Positions 16,521-25,086 of a stretch of DNA of 35,561 nucleotides are shown here, piece by piece (the first letter of the stretch is position 1; every line of letters begins with the position of its first letter). The stretch comes from an uncultured Myxococcales bacterium (GTDB taxonomy: Bacteria; Myxococcota_A; UBA9042), in assembly GCA_903919145.1 (NCBI GenBank), contig CAIXGW010000330.1, positions 1 through 35,561 of the forward strand. Reading direction: 5' to 3'. The notes under the pieces were generated by a model. It did not search any database, was not told the origin of the DNA, and saw only the letters and a list, made by a program, of their open reading frames with translations. A program made the translations under genes and the position numbers.

Positions 16521-17428
16521 CCGAGCCCGCGATCCGTGCTCATGCCCACCGCGTTCGTTCGGATTGTCCGACGACTGTGCCGCCGAATTTCGCCATGACC
16601 AGCGATGGCTTGCGACTGGCTTGGTGGCGCGCTGGGCCAGTCGATCCCTCCGTGCCGGGGGTCTTGCTGATTATGGGGTTTGGCGCGCGCGGGTCGGCCT
16701 TTCGCCACCAGATCGAGCCCCCCCACGGCGTCGCGGAGGCCCGCTCGGCGCTGTGGTTTGACCACCGCGGGGTAGGGCACAGCGAAGCACCGCGCCAGGC
16801 CCTTACGATGCACCGGTTAGCGAGCGACGCGGTGCAGGTCGCCGATGCCGCCGGCATTCAGCGCTTTCATGTGGTAGGGGTGTCGATGGGTGGGATGGTG
16901 GCCCAGCACGTGGCGCTGAACTGGCTGCCGCGGACCGTCTCGCTAACCCTGATTGCCACCCATCCCGGTGGACCGCTAGCGCGCATTCCGCCCCTTGGCG
17001 CCTTTCGCTTTGGGCCTAGGACAGCGTCGCGGGACCTCAAGAAGCGCTTTACGGCGCTCAGTCGCCTGCTCTACCCGCCGGCCTATCTTGAAACGATAGA
17101 TGAGACCGAGTTGCATGACGCCCTGCGCCACGAGTTTGGCGAGGGTACTGCGCTGGCGACCATGTGGCGGCAGTTTGCGGCCATCTGGAGCCACGACACC
17201 CGCGGCGATCTGCCCAAGCTGGCTGGCCTGCCGACCATGGTGGTGCAGTCGGGCCCTGACAACCTGGTGCGCCCGCACTGGAGCACCTATCTGGCCCAGC
17301 ACATCCCCGGTGCCAAGTTGGTCAAGTTTCCCCACGCAGGTCATGGGTTGGTGCGACAGTGCGCTGACCAGATCAACCCACTGTTGAACCAACACTTCCT
17401 AGATGCAGAGCGCCTGCGTCCAGCCTGA
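16517..17428 (+). CDS. Alpha/beta-fold hydrolase
   Basis: The 303-residue protein has a full catalytic triad: nucleophile Ser123 in GVSMGGMV, His276 in HAGHGLV, and an acid probably in QSGPDNLVRP. The oxyanion-loop strand is VLLIMGFGARGS, followed by WFDHRGVGHSEAP, typical of alpha/beta hydrolases. ATG at 16517 overlaps the LysR stop as ATGA and has AAAGG 9 bp upstream. An ATG at 16509 sits directly on that RBS and is less likely. The gene ends 46 bp before the aldehyde dehydrogenase GTG. Possible roles are ester or lactone hydrolysis in the same catabolic unit; the substrate is not readable. Confidence 0.88.
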   Translation: MTEPAIRAHAHRVRSDCPTTVPPNFAMTSDGLRLAWWRAGPVDPSVPGVLLIMGFGARGSAFRHQIEPPHGVAEARSALWFDHRGVGHSEAPRQALTMHRLASDAVQVADAAGIQRFHVVGVSMGGMVAQHVALNWLPRTVSLTLIATHPGGPLARIPPLGAFRFGPRTASRDLKKRFTALSRLLYPPAYLETIDETELHDALRHEFGEGTALATMWRQFAAIWSHDTRGDLPKLAGLPTMVVQSGPDNLVRPHWSTYLAQHIPGAKLVKFPHAGHGLVRQCADQINPLLNQHFLDAERLRPA

Positions 17429-17474
17429 AAGGCATCCAGCCGCCCTCGTGTTCTGCCCAACCAAGGAGCCCGTC

Positions 17475-18986
17475 GTGACCCAGCCCTACGCGCCGCCGAG
17501 TACAGCCATCACTTTGAATCCCCGTCAGCTGGCGCGAGACCTCTCGGGTCGCCATTGCATCGACGGGCAGTTGGTCTCTTCGCTTTCAGGGCGGACTTTT
17601 GAGGTGGTGTATCCGGCGACGATGGAAGTCATCGGCCATGCAGCAGACGGCGATGCGGCCGACGTGGACCGGGCGGTGCAGGCGGCTGCACGGGCCCAGC
17701 GCGAATGGGGCAAGATGCCGGCCCGTCAACGTGGCAAGCTTGTTCAAGAATGTGCCAGACGGCTGGATGAGCACGCCGAAGAACTAGCCCTGCTGATGGT
17801 GCTGGAAACCGGCAAAGCGCTGCGGACCGAATGCCGCATGGAGGCTGGCGCCCATGCCGACGTGTATCGCTACTTTGGCGGATTGGCCAGTGAACTCAAG
17901 GGCGAGACGGTGCCCTTCAGCCCAGACATGCTGGTCTACACCACGCGCGAGCCGCTTGGCGTGGTCGGTGCCATCATTGCGTGGAACGTTCCTCTGTTGC
18001 TGATGGCCCTCAAGGTCGCTCCGGCGCTGGTCGCTGGCAACGCGGTGGTGTGCAAGAGTGCAGAGGAGGCCCCCCTGACCGTCCTGCGCGCCGCCCAACT
18101 GATGAACGAGATTCTGCCTCCGGGCCTGTTCAACCTGATCCACGGTGATGGCCCTGGCTGCGGCGCGCCGCTGGCCGAGCATCCGCAGGTAGCCAAGGTG
18201 ACGCTGACGGGAAGTGTGGCGGCCGGCAAGTCGGTGGCGCTCGCTGCGGCGCGCAAGCTGATTCCGGCCACCTTGGAGCTGGGCGGCAAGTCGCCGATGA
18301 TCGTCCTGGCAGATGCGGACTTGGACCGGGCCGTCCAGGGCGCCATCACGTCAATGCGGTTCACGCGCCAGGGCCAGTCGTGCAGCGCGGCGTCGCGAAT
18401 GCTGATTCACCGCAGCCTGCACGATGAGTTCCTTAAGCGCCTCAAGGCCAAAGTCGACCAGATGATCATGGGCGATCCGATGGACGAAGCGACGGACATC
18501 GGGACCATCATCTCGCCCAGCCAATTTGCGACGGTGCAACGCTACATCGCGCTGGGCGAAGCGACGCCCCTGGCAGTGGCCCATCGCTGCAGCCACAAGC
18601 CGCAGGATCCTCGCTTTGCCAAAGGGCTCTTTGTGCAGCCGGTTGTCTTCTCGGGACTTCCCAAGGATAGCCCGCTGGTGCTGGAGGAGATCTTTGGACC
18701 GGTGACGGTGGTGTTGCCGTTTGATGACTACGAGGAAGCCATGGCCATGGCCAACAGCACCGAGTACGGGCTGGCGGCCACAGTATGGACCCGCGATCTT
18801 GCCAAGGCCTTTGATGCGGTGCAGCGGCTTCAGGCCGGCTTTGTTCAAGTCAATCAGAATCTGGTGGTGCAGGCAGGGCTTTCCTACGGTGGCACCAAGC
18901 AAAGCGGTATCGGCAAAGAGGCCGACTTGGCCGCCATGCTCGACGCGTTTACTCACAAGAAGACTGTGCTCGTCAACATCCGGTAG
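17475..18986 (+). CDS. NAD(P)-dependent aldehyde dehydrogenase
   Basis: The 503-residue enzyme carries the ALDH landmarks: Rossmann region and substrate channel (GAIIAWNVPLLLMALKVAPAL), VTLTGSVAAGKSV, general base Glu268 in LELGGKSPM, nucleophile Cys303 in QSCSAASRM and EEIFGPVTVVLPFDDYEEA. Spacing and length match the class (E268/C302 in human ALDH2). Substrate is not given by sequence. Start is GTG at 17475 with AAGGAG 8 bp upstream; the frame is open further back into the hydrolase gene. It follows the LysR/hydrolase genes on the same strand. The transposase gene begins downstream on the opposite strand, and a copy of the dispersed motif starts only 6 bp after the ALDH stop. Confidence 0.94.
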   Translation: MTQPYAPPSTAITLNPRQLARDLSGRHCIDGQLVSSLSGRTFEVVYPATMEVIGHAADGDAADVDRAVQAAARAQREWGKMPARQRGKLVQECARRLDEHAEELALLMVLETGKALRTECRMEAGAHADVYRYFGGLASELKGETVPFSPDMLVYTTREPLGVVGAIIAWNVPLLLMALKVAPALVAGNAVVCKSAEEAPLTVLRAAQLMNEILPPGLFNLIHGDGPGCGAPLAEHPQVAKVTLTGSVAAGKSVALAAARKLIPATLELGGKSPMIVLADADLDRAVQGAITSMRFTRQGQSCSAASRMLIHRSLHDEFLKRLKAKVDQMIMGDPMDEATDIGTIISPSQFATVQRYIALGEATPLAVAHRCSHKPQDPRFAKGLFVQPVVFSGLPKDSPLVLEEIFGPVTVVLPFDDYEEAMAMANSTEYGLAATVWTRDLAKAFDAVQRLQAGFVQVNQNLVVQAGLSYGGTKQSGIGKEADLAAMLDAFTHKKTVLVNIR

Positions 18987-18992
18987 GACGGG

Positions 18993-19008
18993 CCCAAGGC
19001 TTTGTCAA
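18993..19008 (-). repeat. Dispersed motif copy, left of the transposase gene
   Basis: CCCAAGGCTTTGTCAA on the plus strand matches the repeat motif core with one change (T for A). It lies 70 bp past the transposase stop, inverted relative to the copy upstream of the transposase start. A 6-bp hairpin (GCTTGC-GAGCT-GCAAGC) follows at about 19034-19050. Confidence 0.6.
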
Positions 19009-19077
19009 GGCTATGAAATCACAGGATCCTCCGGCTTGCGAGCTGCAAGCGGGGCTGGACGGCCCAGCGGCTAAGCG

Positions 19078-20226
19078 TCAGTCCACCAATGGCATGGTTC
19101 CTACCAAAGTGTGCGGCGGAAGCTGAAAGCCCCCGGCGAAGAGCCCATTGGGCGTGTTCTGCACACTCTGGCGCCAGACGGACTTTGCTGCCCGGTACAC
19201 GTCCACCAAGTCCAAGTACTGGTTGCCATATTGCTCGCGGTACAGAGGGTCTGCGCACAGAATGTAGATAGGCTTCTTCCGCCGCGCGCCGCGATTCTTG
19301 GGCTTGACCGGGCCAGGGGACTCGGGCCGGCCCTGCGCGTCAACGCGGTTGAGAATGCAGAGCTTGGCCCCAAGCCATCGCTTTTCGAGGTCGGATAGGT
19401 AGTCCTGAGCAGTAAACTCAGGAGCTTGACACGGCCTTGGGCCCCGATGTTGCCCACTGTGCTGCTGCGTGTCTGCCGGGTGTCTGTCGGGCTCCTCGCG
19501 CTCGGCCGATGGTTCATCCAGCTGCGAGGAGGCGGACTGGTTAGGATCGGTTGCCAGAAGGCGCAGTTCAGCCAGTGTCACACGCGCCCCGTCATCTGCC
19601 AGTCCCCGGTAGAGTTCACGCAGGCGGACGTCACCTAGCCCCTCCCAGCAAGGCGGCGGAACCATCGGCACTTCCACAGTCTTGACATAGGCGTCGTCCT
19701 CTTTCGCCCCGTCTTTGAGCTGAGAATCTCTGTACTTCGCCGTTGCATCCACCACAACGCCGAGGACTGGGACACCGTCCAACATCCACTCGGTGCTCGA
19801 CGGGCCGGGAAACTGAATCGGGTGGTCCACGAGCTTGGCGGCTACAGCCTGGCCCATGATGTAGCGGATGCGCTGGGCGACCGTCGTTGCGTCTTGGGTC
19901 ACGGGATACCAACGGTTTTCACCCCACACCCGACCCGGCTTGTTGCGGCACTTGTTGATGATGAGGGCCATCGCCGAATGAAACGCCGTGAGAAACCTGA
20001 CGAACATCGCCGACGAGGGGATCTTGAACAGGCCATGGTAGTGGTTGCTGAGAAAGTGGAAGGCAATGACTTTGATGCAGTATTTGTTGGCATACTTGGC
20101 CAGAACCCCCTGGACCAGCTTGTGCAAGGTCCGGCAGTTCATGTCAAGCAGGTGGTCGCCTCCGTTGATCCGAAGGGTGATCTCGTGGAGAAACTGGGGA
20201 TCGTAGACGCGGATAGGATGCAGCAC
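19078..20226 (-). CDS. REP-associated tyrosine transposase-like protein (RAYT, Y1/HUH family)
   Basis: The 382-residue protein has the Y1/HUH nuclease core at its N-terminus. The two metal-binding His are in FLSNHYHGLF (H62, H64) and the catalytic Tyr is in RIRYIMGQAVAAKLVDHP (Y122), equivalent to the RYI..NPVRAGLV motif of RAYTs. A basic linker about 95-105 (CRNKPGRVWGENRWYPV) precedes it. RAYTs are single-copy nucleases tied to REP palindromes. The 250-residue C-terminal extension, about 170-382, is unusual; it has a polar Gln/His/Pro-rich linker and a basic KPKNRGARRKKPIYIL stretch. Start is GTG at 20226 with AGAGG upstream. It is on the opposite strand to its neighbours and lower in GC, which fits acquisition. 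Confidence 0.82.
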   Translation of the reverse strand: MLHPIRVYDPQFLHEITLRINGGDHLLDMNCRTLHKLVQGVLAKYANKYCIKVIAFHFLSNHYHGLFKIPSSAMFVRFLTAFHSAMALIINKCRNKPGRVWGENRWYPVTQDATTVAQRIRYIMGQAVAAKLVDHPIQFPGPSSTEWMLDGVPVLGVVVDATAKYRDSQLKDGAKEDDAYVKTVEVPMVPPPCWEGLGDVRLRELYRGLADDGARVTLAELRLLATDPNQSASSQLDEPSAEREEPDRHPADTQQHSGQHRGPRPCQAPEFTAQDYLSDLEKRWLGAKLCILNRVDAQGRPESPGPVKPKNRGARRKKPIYILCADPLYREQYGNQYLDLVDVYRAAKSVWRQSVQNTPNGLFAGGFQLPPHTLVGTMPLVD

Positions 20227-20396
20227 GGCGAGCCTCTGGATCCCGGGGCAGAATGGCCCCAGTCAACAAGTTCTCGTCGCCTGCGAGAAAAAACCGCGGT
20301 TGGCGGCGCACGCAATGCAAAAAAACTTCTCGCTCGCAGAGCCCCGGTCAGCCGTGCCTGTCGGCCAAAACAGAAAATCGCGTCCTATCATAGAGA

Positions 20397-20416
20397 TAAC
20401 GTAGCCTTGGGGTAGC
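20397..20416 (+). repeat. Dispersed motif copy, right of the transposase gene
   Basis: TAACGTAGCCTTGGGGTAGC begins 171 bp upstream of the transposase start. It is the reverse complement of the form at 15353-15376 with few changes, and is inverted relative to the copy at 18993. A direct repeat TTGCGCGAC follows at about 20418 and 20434. The gap also contains the presumed promoters of both flanking genes, with no clear -35/-10 pair. Confidence 0.6.
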
Positions 20417-20485
20417 TTGCGCGACTTCCGAAATTGCGCGACCATCCCGCGCCCTTTGGCCCAAGCGGCGGGCGGCGAGGTATCC

Positions 20486-22222
20486 ATGAATGGCGGCGCA
20501 CTGATAGCTGAAGTACTCAAGCGGCGGGGCGTACCGTTCCTCTTCACCCTGTGCGGTGGCCACATCTCGCCGATCCTGGTGGAGGCCAAGAAGCGGGGCA
20601 TTCGAGTTGTCGACACGCGCCATGAAGTGAACGCCGTGTTCGCCGCCGATGCGGTTGGACGTCTGACCGGCACGCCGGGCGTGGCTGCCGTGACCGCCGG
20701 GCCTGGCCTTACCAACACGATTACCGCCATCAAGAATGCGCAGATGGCTCAGTCCCCGCTGGTGTTGCTTGGCGGCGCGTCGGCGACTGTGCTGCGCGGC
20801 CGCGGCTCGCTACAGGACATTGACCAGATGGCCCTGATGAGGCCCCACGTCAAATGGGCCGGCGCTGCCAAGAGAGTCAAGGACCTGGTGCCGATGCTGG
20901 AGACGGCCTTCGATGTCGCGCTCTCTGGTGTCCCGGGACCGGTCTTCCTGGAGTGCCCGGTCGACCTGCTGTACACCCAGGACATCGTCAAGAGCTGGTA
21001 TGGCGCCAAGTCGGCTGCGGGCAAGAACGCCAGCATGACGGACCGCGCGGTGGAACTGTACCTCAAGTTTCACACCGACCGTCTGTTCGCTGGGGCTGAC
21101 AGTGTCGCGTTTGGCCCGAATCTGCCCCCCAATCCGCCCGAGCCATCGCTGTCTCAGGTGGAGCAGGCGTTCAAGCAACTGCTCAAGGCCCAGCGTCCGG
21201 TGCTGGTGTTGGGCTCGGGTGCGCTGCAACTGCCTCAGCAGGCTGCTCAAATTGCTGCCGCTATCGAGCGCCTTGGCATCCCGACCTACCTGAGCGGTAT
21301 GGGGCGAGGTCTGCTGGGGGCCGGGCACGTGCTCCACCTGCGCCACGGTCGCAAAGCCGCGCTCAAGAAGGCCGACGTTGTTGTTCTCTGCGGTGTTCCA
21401 GCGGATTTCCGCCTAGACTATGGAAAGCACCTGGGGCGCCACGTGCACCTTATCGGCGTCAACCGCAGCAAAGAGGACTTGGTGCTGAACCGCAAGCCGG
21501 AGCAGTCCATCTTGGCCGACCCGGGGCGCTTCTTGCAGATGCTGGCGGGTAAAGACCTGGGGTCTTCGCGCTGGAGCGGGTGGCTCGCTGAACTGCGCGC
21601 TGGCGATGAGGCCCGTGATACGGAGATTGCCAGCCAGGCTACCGATAGTGCTGATGAATTCTGTAATCCCCTGACCGTATGCAAAGCCGTGGAAGACGTG
21701 CTGCCCGACGACAGTGTCCTGGTGGCCGATGGTGGCGACTTTGTGGCGACCGCGTCCTATATCATGAGGCCGCGCCGGCGGTTGTCTTGGCTGGATCCTG
21801 GTGTGTTTGGAACTTTGGGGGTTGGTGCTGGTTTTGCGATTGGAGCCCAATGTGTGCGGCCCGACGCCCAGACTTGGATCATCTATGGCGACGGCTCGCT
21901 GGGCTATTCACTAGCCGAGTTCGATACGTATGTCCGACACAACCTTCCCATCATCGCGCTGGTTGGCACCGATGCTTCCTGGATGCAGATCGCCCGCGAG
22001 CAAGTCGAGGTGTTGGGCGATGGCGTGGGCACTGAACTGCGCCGCACCGCCTATCACAAGGCGGCTGAGGGCCTTGGCGGCGTAGGCATCGAGGTACGCG
22101 ATCCCAGCGAGCTGCCCGAAGCGATTGCCCGCGCCCAGGAGGCCTCTCGCGCCGGTAGGGCTGTGCTGATCAACGCTCAAATCGGCCGCACTCAATTCCG
22201 CAAGGGCTCGATCTCCATCTGA
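20486..22222 (+). CDS. Thiamine-diphosphate-dependent enzyme, ILVBL / 2-hydroxyacyl-CoA lyase-like
   Basis: The 578-residue protein has the three-domain ThDP fold of acetolactate synthase-like enzymes. The N-terminal Pyr domain has the catalytic Glu in [14 protein letters not shown] (E47) and [26 protein letters not shown]. The central domain spans about 200-350. The C-terminal PP domain has the ThDP/Mg motif [20 protein letters not shown] near residue 467. The sequence style is closer to ILVBL/HACL than to catabolic acetolactate synthase. Those enzymes split 2-hydroxyacyl-CoA to an aldehyde and formyl-CoA; a synthase role using 2-oxobutyrate is an alternative. ATG at 20486 follows GCGAGG by 5-6 bp. 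It runs toward the PLP enzyme gene 51 bp downstream, probably one transcript. Confidence 0.85.
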   Translation: MNGGALIAEVLKRRGVPFLFTLCGGHISPILVEAKKRGIRVVDTRHEVNAVFAADAVGRLTGTPGVAAVTAGPGLTNTITAIKNAQMAQSPLVLLGGASATVLRGRGSLQDIDQMALMRPHVKWAGAAKRVKDLVPMLETAFDVALSGVPGPVFLECPVDLLYTQDIVKSWYGAKSAAGKNASMTDRAVELYLKFHTDRLFAGADSVAFGPNLPPNPPEPSLSQVEQAFKQLLKAQRPVLVLGSGALQLPQQAAQIAAAIERLGIPTYLSGMGRGLLGAGHVLHLRHGRKAALKKADVVVLCGVPADFRLDYGKHLGRHVHLIGVNRSKEDLVLNRKPEQSILADPGRFLQMLAGKDLGSSRWSGWLAELRAGDEARDTEIASQATDSADEFCNPLTVCKAVEDVLPDDSVLVADGGDFVATASYIMRPRRRLSWLDPGVFGTLGVGAGFAIGAQCVRPDAQTWIIYGDGSLGYSLAEFDTYVRHNLPIIALVGTDASWMQIAREQVEVLGDGVGTELRRTAYHKAAEGLGGVGIEVRDPSELPEAIARAQEASRAGRAVLINAQIGRTQFRKGSISI

Positions 22223-22273
22223 GAGAACGCCGGCCCCACCTGCAAGACCATCCTGAATTCCATGGAGATTGTC

Positions 22274-23476
22274 ATGTCGCAAGAGTTTGCCACGCCTTTG
22301 GCTCAAGCAGCCAAGCACGACTGGTCGCACGCCCACTTTGAGACCCGCGCCATCCACGCTGGCCAGGATCCCGAAGGCCTGACCGGCGCAGTGGTCGTGC
22401 CGATCTACCAGACGTCGACCTTTGCGCAACCATCACCCGGGCAGCATCTGGGCCACGAATACAGTCGGACCAGCAACCCCACCCGCGACGCCTTGCAGAC
22501 CGCCCTTGCCTCACTGGAAGGCGGCACGCACGCTATGGCTTTCGCCTCCGGCCTGGCGGCGACCCACTCGCTCATCGCCATGCTGGATGCCGGTGACCAC
22601 GTCGTGGCGATGGACGACATGTACGGCGGCACCTTCCGCCAGTTTGACAAGGTATGGCGCCGCCATGGCATCCGTTTTACCTATGTAGACTTGCGTGACC
22701 CAGCAGCCTTCGACGCCGCCGTGGAAGAGCGCACCAAGCTGCTGTGGATCGAGACGCCGACCAACCCTATGCTCAAGCTGGTGGACATAGCCGACCTGGC
22801 CAAGCGCGCTCGGACCCGCGGGGTCCTAAGCGTTGTGGACAACACCTTTGCCACGCCATACTTGCAGCGCCCTCTGGAGCTTGGCGCGGACATCGTGGTC
22901 CACTCAACGACCAAGTACATCGGCGGCCACAGCGACGTGGTCGGCGGTGCCGTTGTCGTTCGTACAGAGGAATTGGCTAATCGCATTGCCTTTCTCCAAA
23001 ACGCCAATGGCGGAACTCCGGGCCCCTTCGATTCGTGGCTGACCCTGCGCGGCTTGAAGACTCTGGGCCTGCGGATGGAGAGGCACTGCCAGAACGCCTT
23101 GGAAATTGCCCATTGGCTTGAGACGCACCCGCGTGTCCGCAAGGTGGTCTACCCGGGGCTCGACAGCTTCGCTCAACGCGACCTGGCCAAGAGGCAGATG
23201 CGCGCTGGCGGCGGCATGATCACAGCCTTCCTCGATGGCGATGTCGACAACGCCCGCAAATTCCTTTCCGCAACGCGAGTGTTCACCCTCGCCGAATCGC
23301 TGGGCGGCGTGGAGTCTCTGATTGAGCATCCCGGCATCATGACCCACGCCTCGATTCCACCCGAGCGCCGCAAAGAGATTGGCATTGACGACAGCTTGGT
23401 GCGCCTAAGTGTTGGCATTGAACACGTGGCCGACCAGATGGCTGACCTTGAGCACGCGCTGAAGGTGGCGTTCTAG
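22274..23476 (+). CDS. Cystathionine gamma-synthase / gamma-lyase family PLP enzyme
   Basis: The 400-residue enzyme belongs to the Cys/Met-metabolism PLP family: ETRAIHAGQDPEGLTGAVVVPIYQTSTFAQ at the N-terminus, YSRTSNPTRDALQ, FASGLAATHSLIAML, and the cofactor Lys in VHSTTKYIGGHSDVVGG (about K213). Length is normal. Cystathionine gamma-synthase (transsulfuration toward methionine) and gamma-lyase (release of cysteine and 2-oxobutyrate) cannot be told apart by eye, so I give no symbol. ATG at 22274 has GGAG 6 bp upstream; the frame opens 12 bp earlier at an ATG. It follows the ThDP enzyme by 51 bp in the same direction. Direct motif copies lie 50-285 bp downstream. Confidence 0.93.
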   Translation: MSQEFATPLAQAAKHDWSHAHFETRAIHAGQDPEGLTGAVVVPIYQTSTFAQPSPGQHLGHEYSRTSNPTRDALQTALASLEGGTHAMAFASGLAATHSLIAMLDAGDHVVAMDDMYGGTFRQFDKVWRRHGIRFTYVDLRDPAAFDAAVEERTKLLWIETPTNPMLKLVDIADLAKRARTRGVLSVVDNTFATPYLQRPLELGADIVVHSTTKYIGGHSDVVGGAVVVRTEELANRIAFLQNANGGTPGPFDSWLTLRGLKTLGLRMERHCQNALEIAHWLETHPRVRKVVYPGLDSFAQRDLAKRQMRAGGGMITAFLDGDVDNARKFLSATRVFTLAESLGGVESLIEHPGIMTHASIPPERRKEIGIDDSLVRLSVGIEHVADQMADLEHALKVAF

Positions 23477-23526
23477 CGGATCCAACGCCGGACCTCAGCT
23501 GCTTACTACAATTCAATAGCTCAGCT

Positions 23527-23761
23527 GACTTAACATAGCCTTGGGTCTCCCAGATGGTTTGTTGCCGGCGCGACCTGGCCAAAAAAGGGGCAGTGGGTGA
23601 GAGGACTTAACACAGCCTTGGGTCTTGCTGGGCTCGGCGCCGGCTGGCCTCGCGGCGGGCACTTGAACTGCCCGACGCCAGCCAGCGCCACTAGCTGTCG
23701 GTTCTGGCTGCGATCAGGAAATGTTCAATATCCGGTTTGACTTAACATAGCCTTGGGTCTT
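23527..23761 (+). repeat. Three direct copies of the dispersed motif
   Basis: The 20-mer CTTAACATAGCCTTGGGTCT, preceded by GA, occurs at 23529, 23741 and, with one change (CACAG for CATAG), 23606; the GACTTAA starts are 23527, 23604 and 23739. All point the same way. The intervals (77 and 135 bp) are not otherwise similar, so this is repeated insertion or retention of a short site, not a tandem duplication. The 331-bp gap holds no gene that I can support. Confidence 0.8.
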
Positions 23762-23807
23762 GTCTGAACACCGTCGGCGTGGTGCAGGGCAGAGCCAGTT
23801 TTCCCAA

Positions 23808-24998
23808 CTACGCCGTCAACAACCGCCACGGCTCATCGGCCGAGTTCACCGGGATTCCCAGAGCTGAAAAACGCGCCGCCAGCCGGCTGAACAGCGCCCG
23901 GTCCCAATCCGGGTCCAGGCAGGCCTCGTAGCCGGCTTCGCGGTAGAGCGGCGCAGCTCTTTCGCGCTCCTGCAGCGGCCCAATGACGACGGCCTGCACA
24001 TGCGGCGCCAGCAGCTCGACCAACCGCTCGGGGTTCATCGGCAGCATCGGCTGAAGGATCGCGTAGGTGCGAACGCCGGCGGCCCGCAGGGTGGCCAGCG
24101 CGGCAATGCGCGTCTCGATGGGGTCCGCTCCGGGCTCAAAGGTGGCGCGGACGCGGTCGTCGTCGGTGGGCACAGAAAACCCAACCAGCGCCTCGGGAAA
24201 CTGGCGGATCAGGTCCAGGTCTTCCAGCAGCAGCCCGCAGCGGCTGAGCAGAATCGGCACAAAACCGGTGCCGACCATGGCGGTCAAGGCCTGCCGGGTG
24301 ATGCGAAAACGCCGCTCGGCGGGCTGGTACGGGTCGGCGACAATGGGGCAGAAGCGCACCCAACCCGGTGCAAGGTGGCGCAGCTCGGTCGCCAGGACCG
24401 CCGGCGCGTTGGCCTTGACATCGACCCAGCGGCCCCAAGGCTCGCGGGCCAAGCCGTCAAAAACGCGAGAAAACTCGGCGCGGTCTACCGAATTGCACAC
24501 CGGGCAGCCAATGGTGCAACCGATGTAAGGGTTGAACCAGTACACGCCAGGGCTTTCGCGAAACAGCGCCCGCGTCACGGTGAGGGTCCGCAGCCGGGCG
24601 GCACGGCCAACTTCGCCGGCGGCAACCAGGGGCAGGGTAGGCTCAATGCGGCGCAGCGCGGCCACCACGGCATCCAAGGCGTCGCGGCCATCGGCAGAAA
24701 GCACAGCCGATCCACGGCCAACACTTGAATACCACAGATTGAAGCGCTCCGTTCGGGCATAGCACGGCCGCGTCGCGTCAAACCGGTCAAGCGCAATGGC
24801 CAGGTGTTCGCCTTCGGACTGAGCCAGCACGGTAGGCCCCTGGTCATCAGCGACCTCGGTGATCAGCCATCCTCTGGGCATGGCACCTGGCTGCGCAAGT
24901 TCAGCGGCCAACGCGTGGCATAACTGCTCGGTGAGCGCTGGCTCGCTGCGATGGCGGACCGGCTCTGGCAGCCCTTCGTCTGGGTGGTGGTTGGCCAT
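23808..24998 (-). CDS. Radical SAM protein, spore-photoproduct-lyase-like
   Basis: The 396-residue protein has a CxxxCxxC iron-sulphur motif in NPYIGCTIGCPVCNS (C161, C165, C168), preceded by a poorly conserved 140-residue N-terminal region. Downstream it shows AERRFRITRQALTAM and LVGFSVPTDDDRVRATFEPGADPIETRIAALATLRAAGV, the layout of the SplB-like radical SAM barrel (strand-helix repeats, then the PTDDDxVRxxxEP segment common in that group). It should cleave S-adenosylmethionine to start a radical reaction. The substrate is unknown and no precursor peptide is visible nearby. ATG at 24998 follows AAAGGAGG, a very strong site. An upstream in-frame extension of 47 residues has no RBS. The 3' end faces the triple motif region. 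Confidence 0.85.
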   Translation of the reverse strand: MANHHPDEGLPEPVRHRSEPALTEQLCHALAAELAQPGAMPRGWLITEVADDQGPTVLAQSEGEHLAIALDRFDATRPCYARTERFNLWYSSVGRGSAVLSADGRDALDAVVAALRRIEPTLPLVAAGEVGRAARLRTLTVTRALFRESPGVYWFNPYIGCTIGCPVCNSVDRAEFSRVFDGLAREPWGRWVDVKANAPAVLATELRHLAPGWVRFCPIVADPYQPAERRFRITRQALTAMVGTGFVPILLSRCGLLLEDLDLIRQFPEALVGFSVPTDDDRVRATFEPGADPIETRIAALATLRAAGVRTYAILQPMLPMNPERLVELLAPHVQAVVIGPLQERERAAPLYREAGYEACLDPDWDRALFSRLAARFSALGIPVNSADEPWRLLTA

Positions 24999-25086
24999 CG
25001 GCCTCCTTTGCCGGCCGCGCGGGGCGGTCAGAACAGGGCCCAGTGTCTCAGAGGGGCGCGCTTTGTCCAGGGCGGGTCTGGCGAAA

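Noticed and set aside
23527..23761. CRISPR-like three-copy motif region
   Set aside because: Only three short motifs with unequal intervals (77 and 135 bp); no cas genes and no spacer regularity.
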